A stretch of 7,160 bases of DNA, from positions 1-7,160 of the forward strand of contig JADDPV010000280.1 in assembly GCA_016781705.1 (NCBI GenBank). Reading direction: 5' to 3'. The notes beneath the pieces are model-generated. The model made no database searches. It saw only the letters and a program-made list of their open reading frames with translations, and was not told the DNA's origin. The translations under genes and the position numbers were made by a program. The stretch comes from Rubrobacter sp. (GTDB taxonomy: Bacteria; Actinomycetota; Rubrobacteria; Rubrobacterales; Rubrobacteraceae). Shown here piece after piece: positions 1 through 6,168 of this stretch. How positions within the stretch are numbered: position 1 is the first letter of the stretch; every line of letters begins with the position of its first letter.

Positions 1-309
1 AAGATGATGCAACAGGTCCAGCAGATGCAGCAGCAGATGCAGCAGGCCCAGGAGGAGCTCGCGAAGGAGACCGTCACGGCTAGCGCGGGCGGCGGAGCGG
101 TAAAGGCGACGATGACCGGCAGTATGGAGCTCGTCTCCATCGAGATAGACCCTGACGTCGTCGACCCCGAGGACGTCGAGGGGTTGCAGGATCTGGTGAT
201 CGCCGCGGTCAACGAGGCGATGGCCAGCTCCCAGGAGCTCGCGAACAAGAAGATGGGCGGCATTACCGGCGGCCTCGGGGACCTCGGCCTGAACATCCCG
301 GGGCTCTAG
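1..309 (+). CDS. ybaB: YbaB/EbfC family nucleoid-associated protein (5' end outside window)
   Basis: Small DNA-binding protein of the YbaB/EbfC family; family members are dimeric, coat or bridge DNA, and are typically encoded next to recR. The visible part begins with a glutamine-rich helix (MMQQVQQMQQQMQQAQEEL). It continues with the conserved TASAGGGAVKATMTG strand region, then IDPDVVDPEDVEGLQDLVIAAVNEA and a glycine-rich tail ending NIPGL. The two Met codons at 4 and 7 are probably internal. Codon 1-3 is Lys in the same frame, and Bacillus YaaK has the matching QKMM about ten residues into the protein. I therefore treat the gene as 5'-truncated by the window edge, lacking roughly ten codons. 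The TAG stop is 6 nt before recR, so the two are almost certainly cotranscribed. The family call is strong; the true start is not visible. Confidence 0.93.
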   Translation, partial: KMMQQVQQMQQQMQQAQEELAKETVTASAGGGAVKATMTGSMELVSIEIDPDVVDPEDVEGLQDLVIAAVNEAMASSQELANKKMGGITGGLGDLGLNIPGL

Positions 310-315
310 GGTTCT

Positions 316-915
316 TTGGCGACCTACGCGCGGCCTGTAGAGCGGCTCATAACCGAGCTCTCGAAGCTACCCTCCATCGGCCCGAGGAGCGCCCAGCGCA
401 TCGCTTTCCACGTGATCCGGGGCAAGAAAGAGGACGCCATAGGGCTTGCGGAGGCCCTGCAGGAGGTAAAGGAGCGGATCAAACCGTGCCAACGCTGCTT
501 TAACCTCACCGAGGTCGAGCTGTGCGAGATCTGCCGCGACGCCCGCCGCGACGGGTCGGTGATCTGCGTCGTCGAGGACCCCTACGATATCGGGCCTATC
601 GAGCGCACCAACGAGTACCGCGGCCTCTACCACGTCCTCGGGGGCGCGCTCTCTCCCCTCGACGGCGTCGAGCCCGAGGATCTGCGCATAGCCGAGCTTC
701 TGGAGCGCGCGCGCAAGGAGGAGATCAAGGAGCTCGTCATCGCCACCAACCCGAACACCACGGGCGAGGCTACAGCGCTGTTCATAGCGCAGGAGGTCAA
801 GGATCTTCCGGTGCGGGTGACGGCGCTCGCCAGCGGCCTCCCCGTCGGGGGGGACCTCGAGTACGCCGACGAGGTGACCCTGGGGCGGGCCTTCGCCGGA
901 AGGCGTGAGCTCTAA
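316..915 (+). CDS. recR: Recombination mediator protein RecR
   Basis: RecR works with RecO (and RecF) to load RecA on SSB-coated single-stranded DNA during gap repair. The 199-residue product matches the usual family length of about 200. In order: an N-terminal helix-hairpin-helix region around LSKLPSIGPRSAQRIA (residues 16-30); a four-cysteine zinc site at C58, C61, C70 and C73; a Toprim domain starting near VICVVEDPYDIGPIERT (82-98); and the conserved C-terminal stretch with ALASGLPVGGDLEYAD and TLGRAF. All diagnostic residues are present, so the gene looks intact. The start is TTG, 6 nt after the ybaB stop, with only a weak AGGG just upstream, which suggests translational coupling. The 3' end overlaps the helicase gene by 11 nt. 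Confidence 0.97.
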   Translation: MATYARPVERLITELSKLPSIGPRSAQRIAFHVIRGKKEDAIGLAEALQEVKERIKPCQRCFNLTEVELCEICRDARRDGSVICVVEDPYDIGPIERTNEYRGLYHVLGGALSPLDGVEPEDLRIAELLERARKEEIKELVIATNPNTTGEATALFIAQEVKDLPVRVTALASGLPVGGDLEYADEVTLGRAFAGRREL

Positions 916-3196
916 GACGCAGGCCCGCGGCCAGGGACCCCTCGCCGGGATGAGCCGCCGCGCGGTCGAGTCCCTCGGGGAGACGGTCGCGAGCCTCCCA
1001 CCACGCGAGGCGACCCTCGTGACGCTCCCCGACCTCCATCCCGAGCTCTCCGAAGCCCTGCGCAAGATGGGCGCCTCCAGGCTGTACTCGCACCAGCTCG
1101 AGGCCTACGAGCGGGTGCGGGCCGGGGAGAACGTCGTCGTGGCGACGGCGACGGCCAGCGGGAAGTCGCTTTGCTACAAGATCCCGGCCTTCCAGAACGC
1201 TCTGGGCCGGGCGAAGAGCCGCGCGATCTTCCTCTACCCCACGAAGGCGCTCGCCCAGGACCAGCTCGGCAAGATCCAGGCCCTCAAGCTGCGCGGCGTC
1301 CACCCGTCTACCTACGACGGCGACACGCCGCACGCCCTCAGGGCGGAGATCCGGCGCCGGTCGAATATCCTGCTCACCAACCCGGACATGCTGAACATCG
1401 GCATCCTGCCCAACCACGAGGCCTGGGCCGATTTCTTGCGCAACCTGGAGATCATCGCCGTCGACGAGGCCCACGTCCTGCGCGGGGTCTTCGGCTCCCA
1501 CGTCGCCGCGGTCTTAAGGCGCCTGCGCCGCGCCGCCGAGCTGCACGGCGGCGACCCCCGCTTCGTCCTGACCAGCGCCACGATAGCCAACCCCCAGGAG
1601 CTCGCCGAGAGCCTCACCGGCCTCCCGTTCGCCCTCGTGGACAACGACGGGGCGTCCTCGGGCCCGCGGCGCGTGATCTTCCGCAACCCGCCCCTCCTGG
1701 ATAAAGAGAAGGGCGAGCGGCGGAGCCTGCTCACGGAGGGGGCGCTGGTCTTCTCGAACCTGGTCTCGCAGGGCGTGAGGACGATCGCCTTCGCGAAGAC
1801 CAGAAAGTCTGCGGAGCTGATCTACCGTTACGCCGCCGACCGGCTCGGCGTGGACGGGGCGCGCAGGATCTCCCCCTACCGGGCCGGCTATACCGCCCGC
1901 GAGCGGCGGGAGATCGAGGGCCGCCTCTTCCGCGGCGACCTCCTCGGCGTGGTCTCGACGAACGCCCTGGAGCTCGGGGTGGACGTGGGCGCCCTGGATG
2001 CGGTGGTCTGCTGCGGCTACCCGGGCAGCGTCGCCTCTATCTGGCAGCAGTGGGGCCGCGCCGGGCGCGGGAAGGACCCGGCCCTCGCCGTCTACATAGC
2101 TGGCCGCGACTCGCTCGACCAGTACCTCTTCGAGAACCCCCCAAGGGTCCTCGGCCGGCGCGTCGAGGCCGCCCGGGTCACGATGGAGAACCCGTACATC
2201 CTCGGCCCGCACCTGCTCGCCGCGGCCCACGAGGCCCCACTCGACGCTGAAGACGAGGGGTACTTCGGGCCTGCCTACCGGGACGTGGCCAAGGCGATGA
2301 TGGAGGAGAGGGCGCTTGCGTCGAGCGGCGGGCGGCTCGTGTACGCGAGGGGCGACAGCCCGGCGCGCAACCTCTCGCTGCGCTCGGTCTCCTCCGAGAC
2401 GGTCATGATAGCCGACGACGAGGGGGAGTTGATCGGGACCGCCGAGGCCACCCGCGCCCCGAGCGAGCTCCACCCCGGCGCAACCTACCTCCACCGCGGC
2501 GCCGCCTACGAGATAGAAGAGCTCGACCTGCGCGCCCACCGCGCCCTCGCCCGCCGCGTCCCTAACCGCTACTACACCAAACCCAGGGTCGAGACCGACG
2601 TCGAGATACTGGAAGACCTGGAGAGCCGCGACCTGGCCAACGGCGCCGCCCTTCACTGGGGCCGCGTGCGCACTACGGACTCCGTAACCTTCTATAAGAA
2701 GGTGAGGGTCGCAGATGAGCAGGAGATCGGGGTCTACCCGCTGGATCTGCCCGACGTGATGCTCGACACGCAGGCGCTGTGGGTGACGCTGCCGCCGCTG
2801 CCGAGGGAGGCGAGGCCGAGCTTCGAGAGCTTCGGGGGAGCGTTACACGCGGGGGAGCACGGCATGATCGGGCTGCTGCCGCTCTTCGCCATGTGCGACC
2901 GGGCGGATATCGGGGGGCTCTCGACCCCGGTCCACCGCCAGAGCCGCCTCCCTACGGTCTTTGTCTACGACGGCTACCCCGGCGGCGTCGGCATCTCCCG
3001 GCGCGGCTACGACGCCTTCGAGTCCCTCGCCCGCGACACTTTGGGCGTTATCACCCGCTGCCCTTGCGAGAGGGGATGCCCCGCATGCATACAGTCCCCC
3101 AAGTGCGGCAACTGGAACGAACCCCTCAGCAAAGAGGGAGCCGTGGGCTTCCTCCGCTACCTGCTCGGCCAGACGAGCCGGTATCCGACCCTGTGA
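905..3196 (+). CDS. DExH-box superfamily 2 helicase with C-terminal zinc-binding (DUF1998, MrfA/YprA/Hrq1-like) domain
   Basis: Predicted ATP-dependent DNA helicase of 763 residues. In the N-terminal RecA-like lobe: SHQLEAYE (62-69, Q-motif-like), Walker A TATASGKS (81-88), YPTKALAQDQ (111-120), TNPDML (158-163), DEAH (187-190) and TSATIANP (223-230). In the second lobe: AFAKTRKSAELIY (295-307), STNALELGVDVG (351-362), GYPGS (371-375) and motif VI QQWGRAGRG (381-389). A long C-terminal region ends in a cysteine cluster, C719, C721, C725, C728 and C734 (pattern CPCERGCPACIQSPKCG). This is the signature of the domain that binds zinc in Bacillus MrfA, a mitomycin-lesion repair helicase of similar length related to yeast Hrq1. 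A repair role is inferred from family and from the recR neighbour. The GTG start overlaps recR by 11 nt and its SD is too close to be convincing; the in-frame ATG at 950 is an alternative. Confidence 0.92.
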   Translation: MSSKTQARGQGPLAGMSRRAVESLGETVASLPPREATLVTLPDLHPELSEALRKMGASRLYSHQLEAYERVRAGENVVVATATASGKSLCYKIPAFQNALGRAKSRAIFLYPTKALAQDQLGKIQALKLRGVHPSTYDGDTPHALRAEIRRRSNILLTNPDMLNIGILPNHEAWADFLRNLEIIAVDEAHVLRGVFGSHVAAVLRRLRRAAELHGGDPRFVLTSATIANPQELAESLTGLPFALVDNDGASSGPRRVIFRNPPLLDKEKGERRSLLTEGALVFSNLVSQGVRTIAFAKTRKSAELIYRYAADRLGVDGARRISPYRAGYTARERREIEGRLFRGDLLGVVSTNALELGVDVGALDAVVCCGYPGSVASIWQQWGRAGRGKDPALAVYIAGRDSLDQYLFENPPRVLGRRVEAARVTMENPYILGPHLLAAAHEAPLDAEDEGYFGPAYRDVAKAMMEERALASSGGRLVYARGDSPARNLSLRSVSSETVMIADDEGELIGTAEATRAPSELHPGATYLHRGAAYEIEELDLRAHRALARRVPNRYYTKPRVETDVEILEDLESRDLANGAALHWGRVRTTDSVTFYKKVRVADEQEIGVYPLDLPDVMLDTQALWVTLPPLPREARPSFESFGGALHAGEHGMIGLLPLFAMCDRADIGGLSTPVHRQSRLPTVFVYDGYPGGVGISRRGYDAFESLARDTLGVITRCPCERGCPACIQSPKCGNWNEPLSKEGAVGFLRYLLGQTSRYPTL

Positions 3197-3654
3197 CCGG
3201 CAGGCCCTACGTGGCCGTGGTCGGCTCGGGCACGGCGACCGGGGAGCTCTACGAGAGAGCGCGCGAGGTCGGCGGGCTCGTCGCGAAGAGGGGCGGGGTC
3301 GTGGTCTGCGGGGGGCTCTCTGGCGTGATGGAGGCAGCGGCCAGGGGGGCTGCGGAGGCGGGTGGGACGGCCATCGGCATCCTGCCGGACGAGGATCGGG
3401 GGCGGGCCAACGGGTACCTCTCCTATTCTGTGGCCACCGGCGCGGGCCAGGCGAGGAATTTGGCGGTGGTGTGCTCGGGCGACGTGGTCATCGCCGTCGG
3501 CGGCGAGTACGGGACGCTCTCGGAGATGGGGCTGGCCTTGAAGGTAGGACGGTCCGTAGTCGCCCTGGAGGGTTGGGATCTCGGGGATCACGTCTCCGTG
3601 GCGGCCTCTCCGGCGGAGGCGGTCGAGGCGGCGTTCGGCCTCCTCGGTGTGTAG
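3193..3654 (+). CDS. TIGR00725-type protein of the LOG/DprA-like Rossmann superfamily
   Basis: A 153-residue single-domain protein, function unknown. It opens with a beta strand and glycine loop, YVAVVGSGTATGELYE (6-21). The nucleotide-binding features then follow: VVVCGGLSGVMEAAARGA (36-53), GQARN (85-89) and GGEYGTLSE (103-111), before LALKVGRSVVALEGW (114-128). These resemble the GGGxxGLM and PGGxGTxxE motifs of LOG cytokinin-activating phosphoribohydrolases. The proline of the second motif is replaced by valine (VGGEYGTLSE), as expected of the shorter TIGR00725 branch, so LOG activity should not be assumed. I chose the GTG at 3193 because it overlaps the helicase TGA in a GTGA junction and yields a protein that begins directly at the conserved first strand. 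The frame is open further upstream, but that part is a shadow of the helicase gene. The junction implies translational coupling. Confidence 0.85.
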   Translation: MTGRPYVAVVGSGTATGELYERAREVGGLVAKRGGVVVCGGLSGVMEAAARGAAEAGGTAIGILPDEDRGRANGYLSYSVATGAGQARNLAVVCSGDVVIAVGGEYGTLSEMGLALKVGRSVVALEGWDLGDHVSVAASPAEAVEAAFGLLGV

Positions 3655-3681
3655 TATCTTCGATGGCCAGTCCTAGAGATC

Positions 3682-3690
3682 GGAGGAGGT
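3682..3690 (+). promoter_or_regulatory. Strong ribosome-binding site for the SDR gene
   Basis: GGAGGAGGT lies 3 nt before the ATG when counted from its last base; the inner GGAGG at 3682-3686 gives a 7-nt spacing. It is much stronger than the sites before recR or the helicase and supports the ATG at 3694 as the start. It also suggests the reductase is translated independently of the coupled genes upstream. Confidence 0.75.
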
Positions 3691-3693
3691 CGC

Positions 3694-4392
3694 ATGGCGG
3701 AGAACGCGCGGGTGGCGCTGGTGAGCGGGGGGAACCGGGGACTGGGGTTGGAGGTCTGCCGCCAGCTCGCCGGGAGGGGCCTTACTGTCATTATGGGCTC
3801 CCGGGACGAGGAGAGAGGCCGGTCGGCCGCCGAAGGACTCCCCGGTAACGTCGTCGTGCGGCGGCTCGACGTCGCGGACGAGAAGAGCATCGACCGGCTC
3901 GCCTCATCCGTCGAGAGCGAGCTCGGACGCCTCGACGTTCTGGTGAACAACGCCGCAATCTCCAACGACGAAGGCCAGCGCGGCGTGGATGCGGACCTTG
4001 GACGCGTCCGGGAGGCGCTGGAGGCCAACCTGTTCGGGGCTTGGCGGCTTTGCGAGGTGGCCATCCCCCTCATGCAGCGGGGCGGCTACGGCCGGATAGT
4101 CAACGTCTCTACAGGGCTCGCGGCGCTCGAGGACATGCGCGGCGGCTCCCCGGGCTACCGGATCTCCAAGACCTCCCTCAATGCCCTGACACGTATCCTC
4201 GCCTCCGAGCTGCGCGGGACCGGCATCCTCGTCAACGCCGTCGACCCCGGGTGGGTCCAGACCGATATGGGCGGCTCGCGCGCCCCGCGTCCCGTCGAGG
4301 AGGGGGCGGAGAATATCGTCTGGGCGGCGACGCTCCCCAACAACGGCCCGACCGGCGGCTTCTTCCGCGACCGGCGCCCGGTCCCCTGGTAA
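3694..4392 (+). CDS. Short-chain dehydrogenase/reductase (SDR) family oxidoreductase
   Basis: NAD(P)(H)-dependent oxidoreductase of the classical SDR fold, 232 residues, close to the usual family length of about 250. The cofactor loop is SGGNRGLG (11-18), followed by MGSRDEERG, where Arg37 after the second strand favours NADPH (inference). LDV (58-60) is the adenine-binding acidic position, NNAA (85-88) the stabilising motif, and Asn112 the probable catalytic Asn (EANLFGAW). Ser139 (VNVST) and Tyr155/Lys159 (YRISK) complete the tetrad. DPGWVQTDMGG (184-194) is the conserved post-active-site loop. The segment between Ser139 and Tyr155 and the short C-terminus resemble carbonyl-reductase-like SDRs. 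The substrate cannot be read from the sequence. It starts 39 nt after the preceding gene on the same strand, so it may be read from that operon or from a promoter I cannot identify. Confidence 0.93.
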   Translation: MAENARVALVSGGNRGLGLEVCRQLAGRGLTVIMGSRDEERGRSAAEGLPGNVVVRRLDVADEKSIDRLASSVESELGRLDVLVNNAAISNDEGQRGVDADLGRVREALEANLFGAWRLCEVAIPLMQRGGYGRIVNVSTGLAALEDMRGGSPGYRISKTSLNALTRILASELRGTGILVNAVDPGWVQTDMGGSRAPRPVEEGAENIVWAATLPNNGPTGGFFRDRRPVPW

Positions 4393-4417
4393 AGAACGAG
4401 GCCGACCCTCAGGCAGG

Positions 4418-4454
4418 CCAAGGGCCGAAACCCGTTAGGGGTTCCGGCCCTTGG
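4418..4454. terminator. Long stem-loop between convergent genes, probable bidirectional terminator
   Basis: Left arm CCAAGGGCCGAAACCC (4418-4433) pairs with GGGTTCCGGCCCTTGG (4439-4454): 15 of 16 pairs with one A-C mismatch and a 5-nt GTTAG loop. It begins 25 nt after the SDR stop on the plus strand and ends 20 nt from the stop of the small minus-strand ORF. It is therefore placed to end transcripts from both directions. No T-tract follows on either strand, so a Rho-assisted or RNA-processing role is possible instead of intrinsic termination. Confidence 0.7.
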
Positions 4455-4474
4455 GGTCGTCTGCCGGACGCGCG

Positions 4475-4591
4475 CTAGGCGCGGGGTGCCCTGCGTACCA
4501 CGCCGCGGTGCTCGAGCGAGCCGTGCTCGTCGAAGACCTCCTCGGTGATCAGCAAGATCCAGATGCGCCTCAACCTCTTTGAAAGGGTCAT
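4475..4591 (-). CDS. Small unrecognised protein (38 aa), probable sORF
   Basis: A 38-codon minus-strand ORF starting ATG at 4591 and ending TAG at 4475. It begins MTLSKRLRR, passes through a short hydrophobic run WILLI (11-15), then an acidic stretch TEEVFDEHGSLEH, and ends with the basic tail RGVVRRAPRA. Support for coding: a perfect GGAGGT 7 nt before the ATG; 34 of 38 codons ending in G or C, including an unbroken run from codon 5 to codon 31; and a stop just before a strong terminator-like hairpin. An in-frame ATG five codons upstream (4606) overlaps the ribosome-binding site and is less likely. I do not recognise the family. The basic-hydrophobic-acidic-basic layout fits a peptide that binds a partner or the membrane surface, but the hydrophobic run is too short for a membrane span. 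It lies on the same strand as the glycosyltransferase, 161 nt after its stop. Confidence 0.6.
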   Translation of the reverse strand: MTLSKRLRRIWILLITEEVFDEHGSLEHRGVVRRAPRA

Positions 4592-4598
4592 ACCCGAT

Positions 4599-4604
4599 AC
4601 CTCC
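4599..4604 (-). promoter_or_regulatory. Ribosome-binding site of the small ORF
   Basis: GGAGGT on the minus strand, 7 nt before the ATG at 4591. It is a full match to the anti-Shine-Dalgarno core at ideal spacing, in a locally less GC-rich stretch where such a match is less expected by chance. It decides the start of the 38-codon ORF in favour of 4591 over the overlapping ATG at 4606. Confidence 0.6.
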
Positions 4605-4636
4605 ATATCGAATAGGAACGTCGACTACTCCCAGAA

Positions 4637-4655
4637 TATGTGCCTTATGCACATA
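4637..4655. promoter_or_regulatory. Perfect palindrome, candidate operator upstream of the small ORF
   Basis: TATGTGC-CTTAT-GCACATA: 7-bp arms, 5-bp spacer, no mismatch. Its 19-bp symmetric form is typical of a site for a dimeric helix-turn-helix regulator (inference). On the minus strand it lies 32 nt before the GGAGGT of the small ORF. A TATTCT hexamer (4633-4638) at its downstream edge could be a -10 box, but no convincing -35 box lies upstream. It could instead form a small RNA hairpin in a leader. Confidence 0.45.
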
Positions 4656-4745
4656 GAGAGTGTGAACGGGTTCTCCGCGTTGGGCCGTAGGACCCACCGT
4701 TCTCCAGACGCCGGGTGGAGACAGAACCGAAGCGAGGACGAAGGA

Positions 4746-4763
4746 AGGACCCCTAGCGGTCCT
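4746..4763 (-). terminator. Weak hairpin over the glycosyltransferase stop codon
   Basis: On the minus strand AGGACC, loop GCTAGG, GGTCCT: a perfect 6-bp stem whose loop contains the TAG stop, followed by the pyrimidine-rich TCCTTCGTCC. It resembles a weak intrinsic terminator and may only partly stop transcription into the small ORF downstream. The T-tract is poor, so this is a low-confidence call. Confidence 0.3.
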
Positions 4764-6051
4764 CTCCAGCGTGGATCTCGAACGCCTCCACCGCCCTGCT
4801 GATCCCGTCCTCGGCCGATATCTTCTCTGCCAGTAGCCTGCAGCGGCTGCGCATCTCGGGGTCGGTTGCGGCCTGCAGGATGGCCGCCGAGAGGCGTTCG
4901 GCGGTAAGGCGTTTAGGGGAGATAGGGGCGGGGCCGGCGCCAAGGGCGGTCACCCGCCAGCCCCAGAAGGCCTGGTCTGGCAGAACGGGGATCACCACGG
5001 ACGGCACGCCGGCCCTGAGGGCGGCTGCCAGGGTGCCCGCCCCGCCGTGGTGCACGGCCACCGCGACCCGGGGGAAGAGCCAATCGTAGGGTACCTCGCC
5101 GGCCACCCGCATGACGCCATCCGGTAGCCTGGAGTCTTCGATCCCGGCGTCGGGCGACAGCAAGACTCCTCTTCGTCCGGCGCGGTCCAGCACTTCTGCG
5201 GTCAGGGCGACCACCCTCGTGGTCCGCGCGGACGCGACGCCGCTCATGCTGCCCAGGCCCAGCGAGACCGGGGGTTCGCCGGAGTCCAGGAACTGGCGCA
5301 GCTCCTCCGGCGGTCGCCAGCCTCCGTCGTGATCCAGAAACCAGTAACCGGTAGTGGGCATCCACGCCTCCTGGCGCGGGTCGCCGGGGAGGACGTGCTC
5401 GCTCCAGCCCAACAGCACCGGCTGGCGTCCCCTGTGCAGCCTGCCCAAGGGGCCGAACAGCCTGGACGTAGGGGGTAGGCCGACCTTCTCGCGGAGGTCG
5501 CCCACCAGGGGCTGCACGGTCCGCCAGTAGATCTGCTCTACCGCCACGTGGCTCAGGTGGTTGTAAAGGGCTCCCACGACCGGGGCCTCTACCAGCGCCG
5601 CGCCCCCGATGGGTCGCCCGAGTATCGCGCTCGGGAAACGTCTGCTGCGGATCAGGAGCGGCTCCACCACGCTCCCCACCGCGGGGATGCCGAGGTGCTC
5701 CGCCGCCATCTGGCCGGCGAACCCTAGCGGCGTGTAGACGACGGCGTCCGCGTCCCGGCAGGCCGCCAGGCAGTCGTGAAACCCCCTCTCGGCGTGGGGC
5801 CGCAGGAGCGGTCTGAAGGTCCTGGCGTACCTCAGGGGGTTGCGGCCGGCTTCGAGCAGCGCCCCCACCAGCCGCCCCGGGTCCGGCCCGGCGACCGGGT
5901 GGAAGGCGAGGCCGCGGCCTTCGACGAGCCCTCGGAAGGCCTCCCAGCTCGCCACGGTGACCTCGTGGCCGGCTCCCCTCAGCCCCAGGCCAAGGGCGAC
6001 GCACGGCTGCACGTCCCCCCTGGAGCCGGCCGTCGTTACGACTATCCTCAT
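4753..6051 (-). CDS. GT1-family (UDP-glycosyltransferase/MGT-like) glycosyltransferase
   Basis: Predicted nucleotide-sugar-dependent glycosyltransferase with GT-B fold, 432 residues, a normal length for the group. The N-terminal acceptor domain opens MRIVVTTAGSRGDVQPCVALG, where GSRGDVQP is the hallmark of the sterol-glucosyltransferase/rhamnosyltransferase-like branch. The C-terminal donor domain has VSLGLGSMSG (262-271), PYDWLFPRVAVAVHHGGAGT (321-340) with the His-Gly-Gly donor-binding motif, and PVLPDQAFWGWRVTALGAGP (355-374) with the conserved DQ pair. The usual phrase in this last block is close to GDQPFWGRRV, so LPDQAFWGWRV is a mild variant. No signal peptide or membrane span is seen, implying a cytoplasmic enzyme. 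The acceptor could be a lipid, sterol-like compound or small molecule; nothing nearby identifies it. The start is supported by GGAGG at 6062-6066, 10 nt from the ATG, and by the position of the first strand. It diverges from the protease gene. Confidence 0.92.
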   Translation of the reverse strand: MRIVVTTAGSRGDVQPCVALGLGLRGAGHEVTVASWEAFRGLVEGRGLAFHPVAGPDPGRLVGALLEAGRNPLRYARTFRPLLRPHAERGFHDCLAACRDADAVVYTPLGFAGQMAAEHLGIPAVGSVVEPLLIRSRRFPSAILGRPIGGAALVEAPVVGALYNHLSHVAVEQIYWRTVQPLVGDLREKVGLPPTSRLFGPLGRLHRGRQPVLLGWSEHVLPGDPRQEAWMPTTGYWFLDHDGGWRPPEELRQFLDSGEPPVSLGLGSMSGVASARTTRVVALTAEVLDRAGRRGVLLSPDAGIEDSRLPDGVMRVAGEVPYDWLFPRVAVAVHHGGAGTLAAALRAGVPSVVIPVLPDQAFWGWRVTALGAGPAPISPKRLTAERLSAAILQAATDPEMRSRCRLLAEKISAEDGISRAVEAFEIHAGEDR

Positions 6052-6084
6052 GCCGCTTCTGCCTCCCGGTCGCGCCAGGCGCTT

Positions 6085-6090
6085 ATTGTA
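6085..6090 (-). promoter_or_regulatory. Candidate -10 box for the glycosyltransferase gene
   Basis: TACAAT on the minus strand, five of six matches to TATAAT, ending 33 nt before the ATG. Transcription would start near 6077-6079, inside the left inverted-repeat arm. At the expected distance upstream there is only CGGCGA, which is not a sigma70-type -35 box, so an activator or an alternative sigma factor may be involved. Confidence 0.4.
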
Positions 6091-6128
6091 GGCGGCGGTG
6101 GGGCACGTCGCCGGGTTGTCCTTTCGAC

Positions 6129-6168
6129 AGACTAGCCGTTTTTCCGGGCAAAGACTAGCCGTACGGCT
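6129..6168. promoter_or_regulatory. Tandem AGACTAGCCGT repeats with a 12-bp palindrome
   Basis: AGACTAGCCGT occurs exactly at 6129-6139 and 6152-6162, 23 bp start to start, about two helical turns, so both copies face a similar side of the DNA. The second copy runs into the perfect palindrome AGCCGTACGGCT (6157-6168). The cluster is central in the divergent region, between the inverted-repeat arms. It looks like a tandem regulator-binding site, although the regulator is unknown and no adjacent regulator gene is visible in the window. Confidence 0.5.

Larger units (their letters stand above)
4592..4752 (-). other. 161-nt intergenic leader between glycosyltransferase and small ORF
   Basis: A non-coding stretch, read on the minus strand from the glycosyltransferase stop to the small ORF. 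Besides the palindrome and ribosome-binding site listed separately, it has two mutually exclusive stems. One is TCTCCA (4701-4706) pairing with TGGAGA (4716-4721). The other is CCACC (4694-4698) pairing with GGTGG (4714-4718). A 7-bp direct repeat GTTCTCC occurs at 4670-4676 and 4699-4705. Such overlap could mean an attenuator-like leader, but the stems are short and may be chance. The plus strand is open from 4545 to 4802, but that reading has no ribosome-binding site or family features and runs into the glycosyltransferase gene antisense. Confidence 0.35.

Noticed and set aside
1514..2656. Long 380-codon minus-strand ORF opposite the helicase
   Set aside because: High-GC shadow of the plus-strand gene; low-complexity composition, no motif, and the opposite strand carries a complete set of helicase motifs.
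2779..3192. Upstream extension of the TIGR00725 reading frame inside the helicase gene
   Set aside because: The translation of this part is Arg/Pro/Gly-rich shadow sequence antiparallel in character to any family, and the conserved domain starts exactly after the GTG at 3193, which overlaps the helicase stop.
4545..4802. Plus-strand 85-codon ORF in the intergenic gap
   Set aside because: No ribosome-binding site, no GC3 bias, composition unlike the neighbours, and it runs antisense into the glycosyltransferase gene.
4155..4943. Minus-strand 262-codon ORF spanning the SDR end, the gap and the glycosyltransferase end
   Set aside because: It overlaps two well-supported genes in other frames, has no domain features, and its frame differs from that of the small ORF that carries the ribosome-binding site and GC3 bias.
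4913..6004. 363-codon minus-strand ORF inside the glycosyltransferase gene
   Set aside because: Arg/Gly/Pro-rich frame-shifted shadow of the glycosyltransferase with no recognisable motif.
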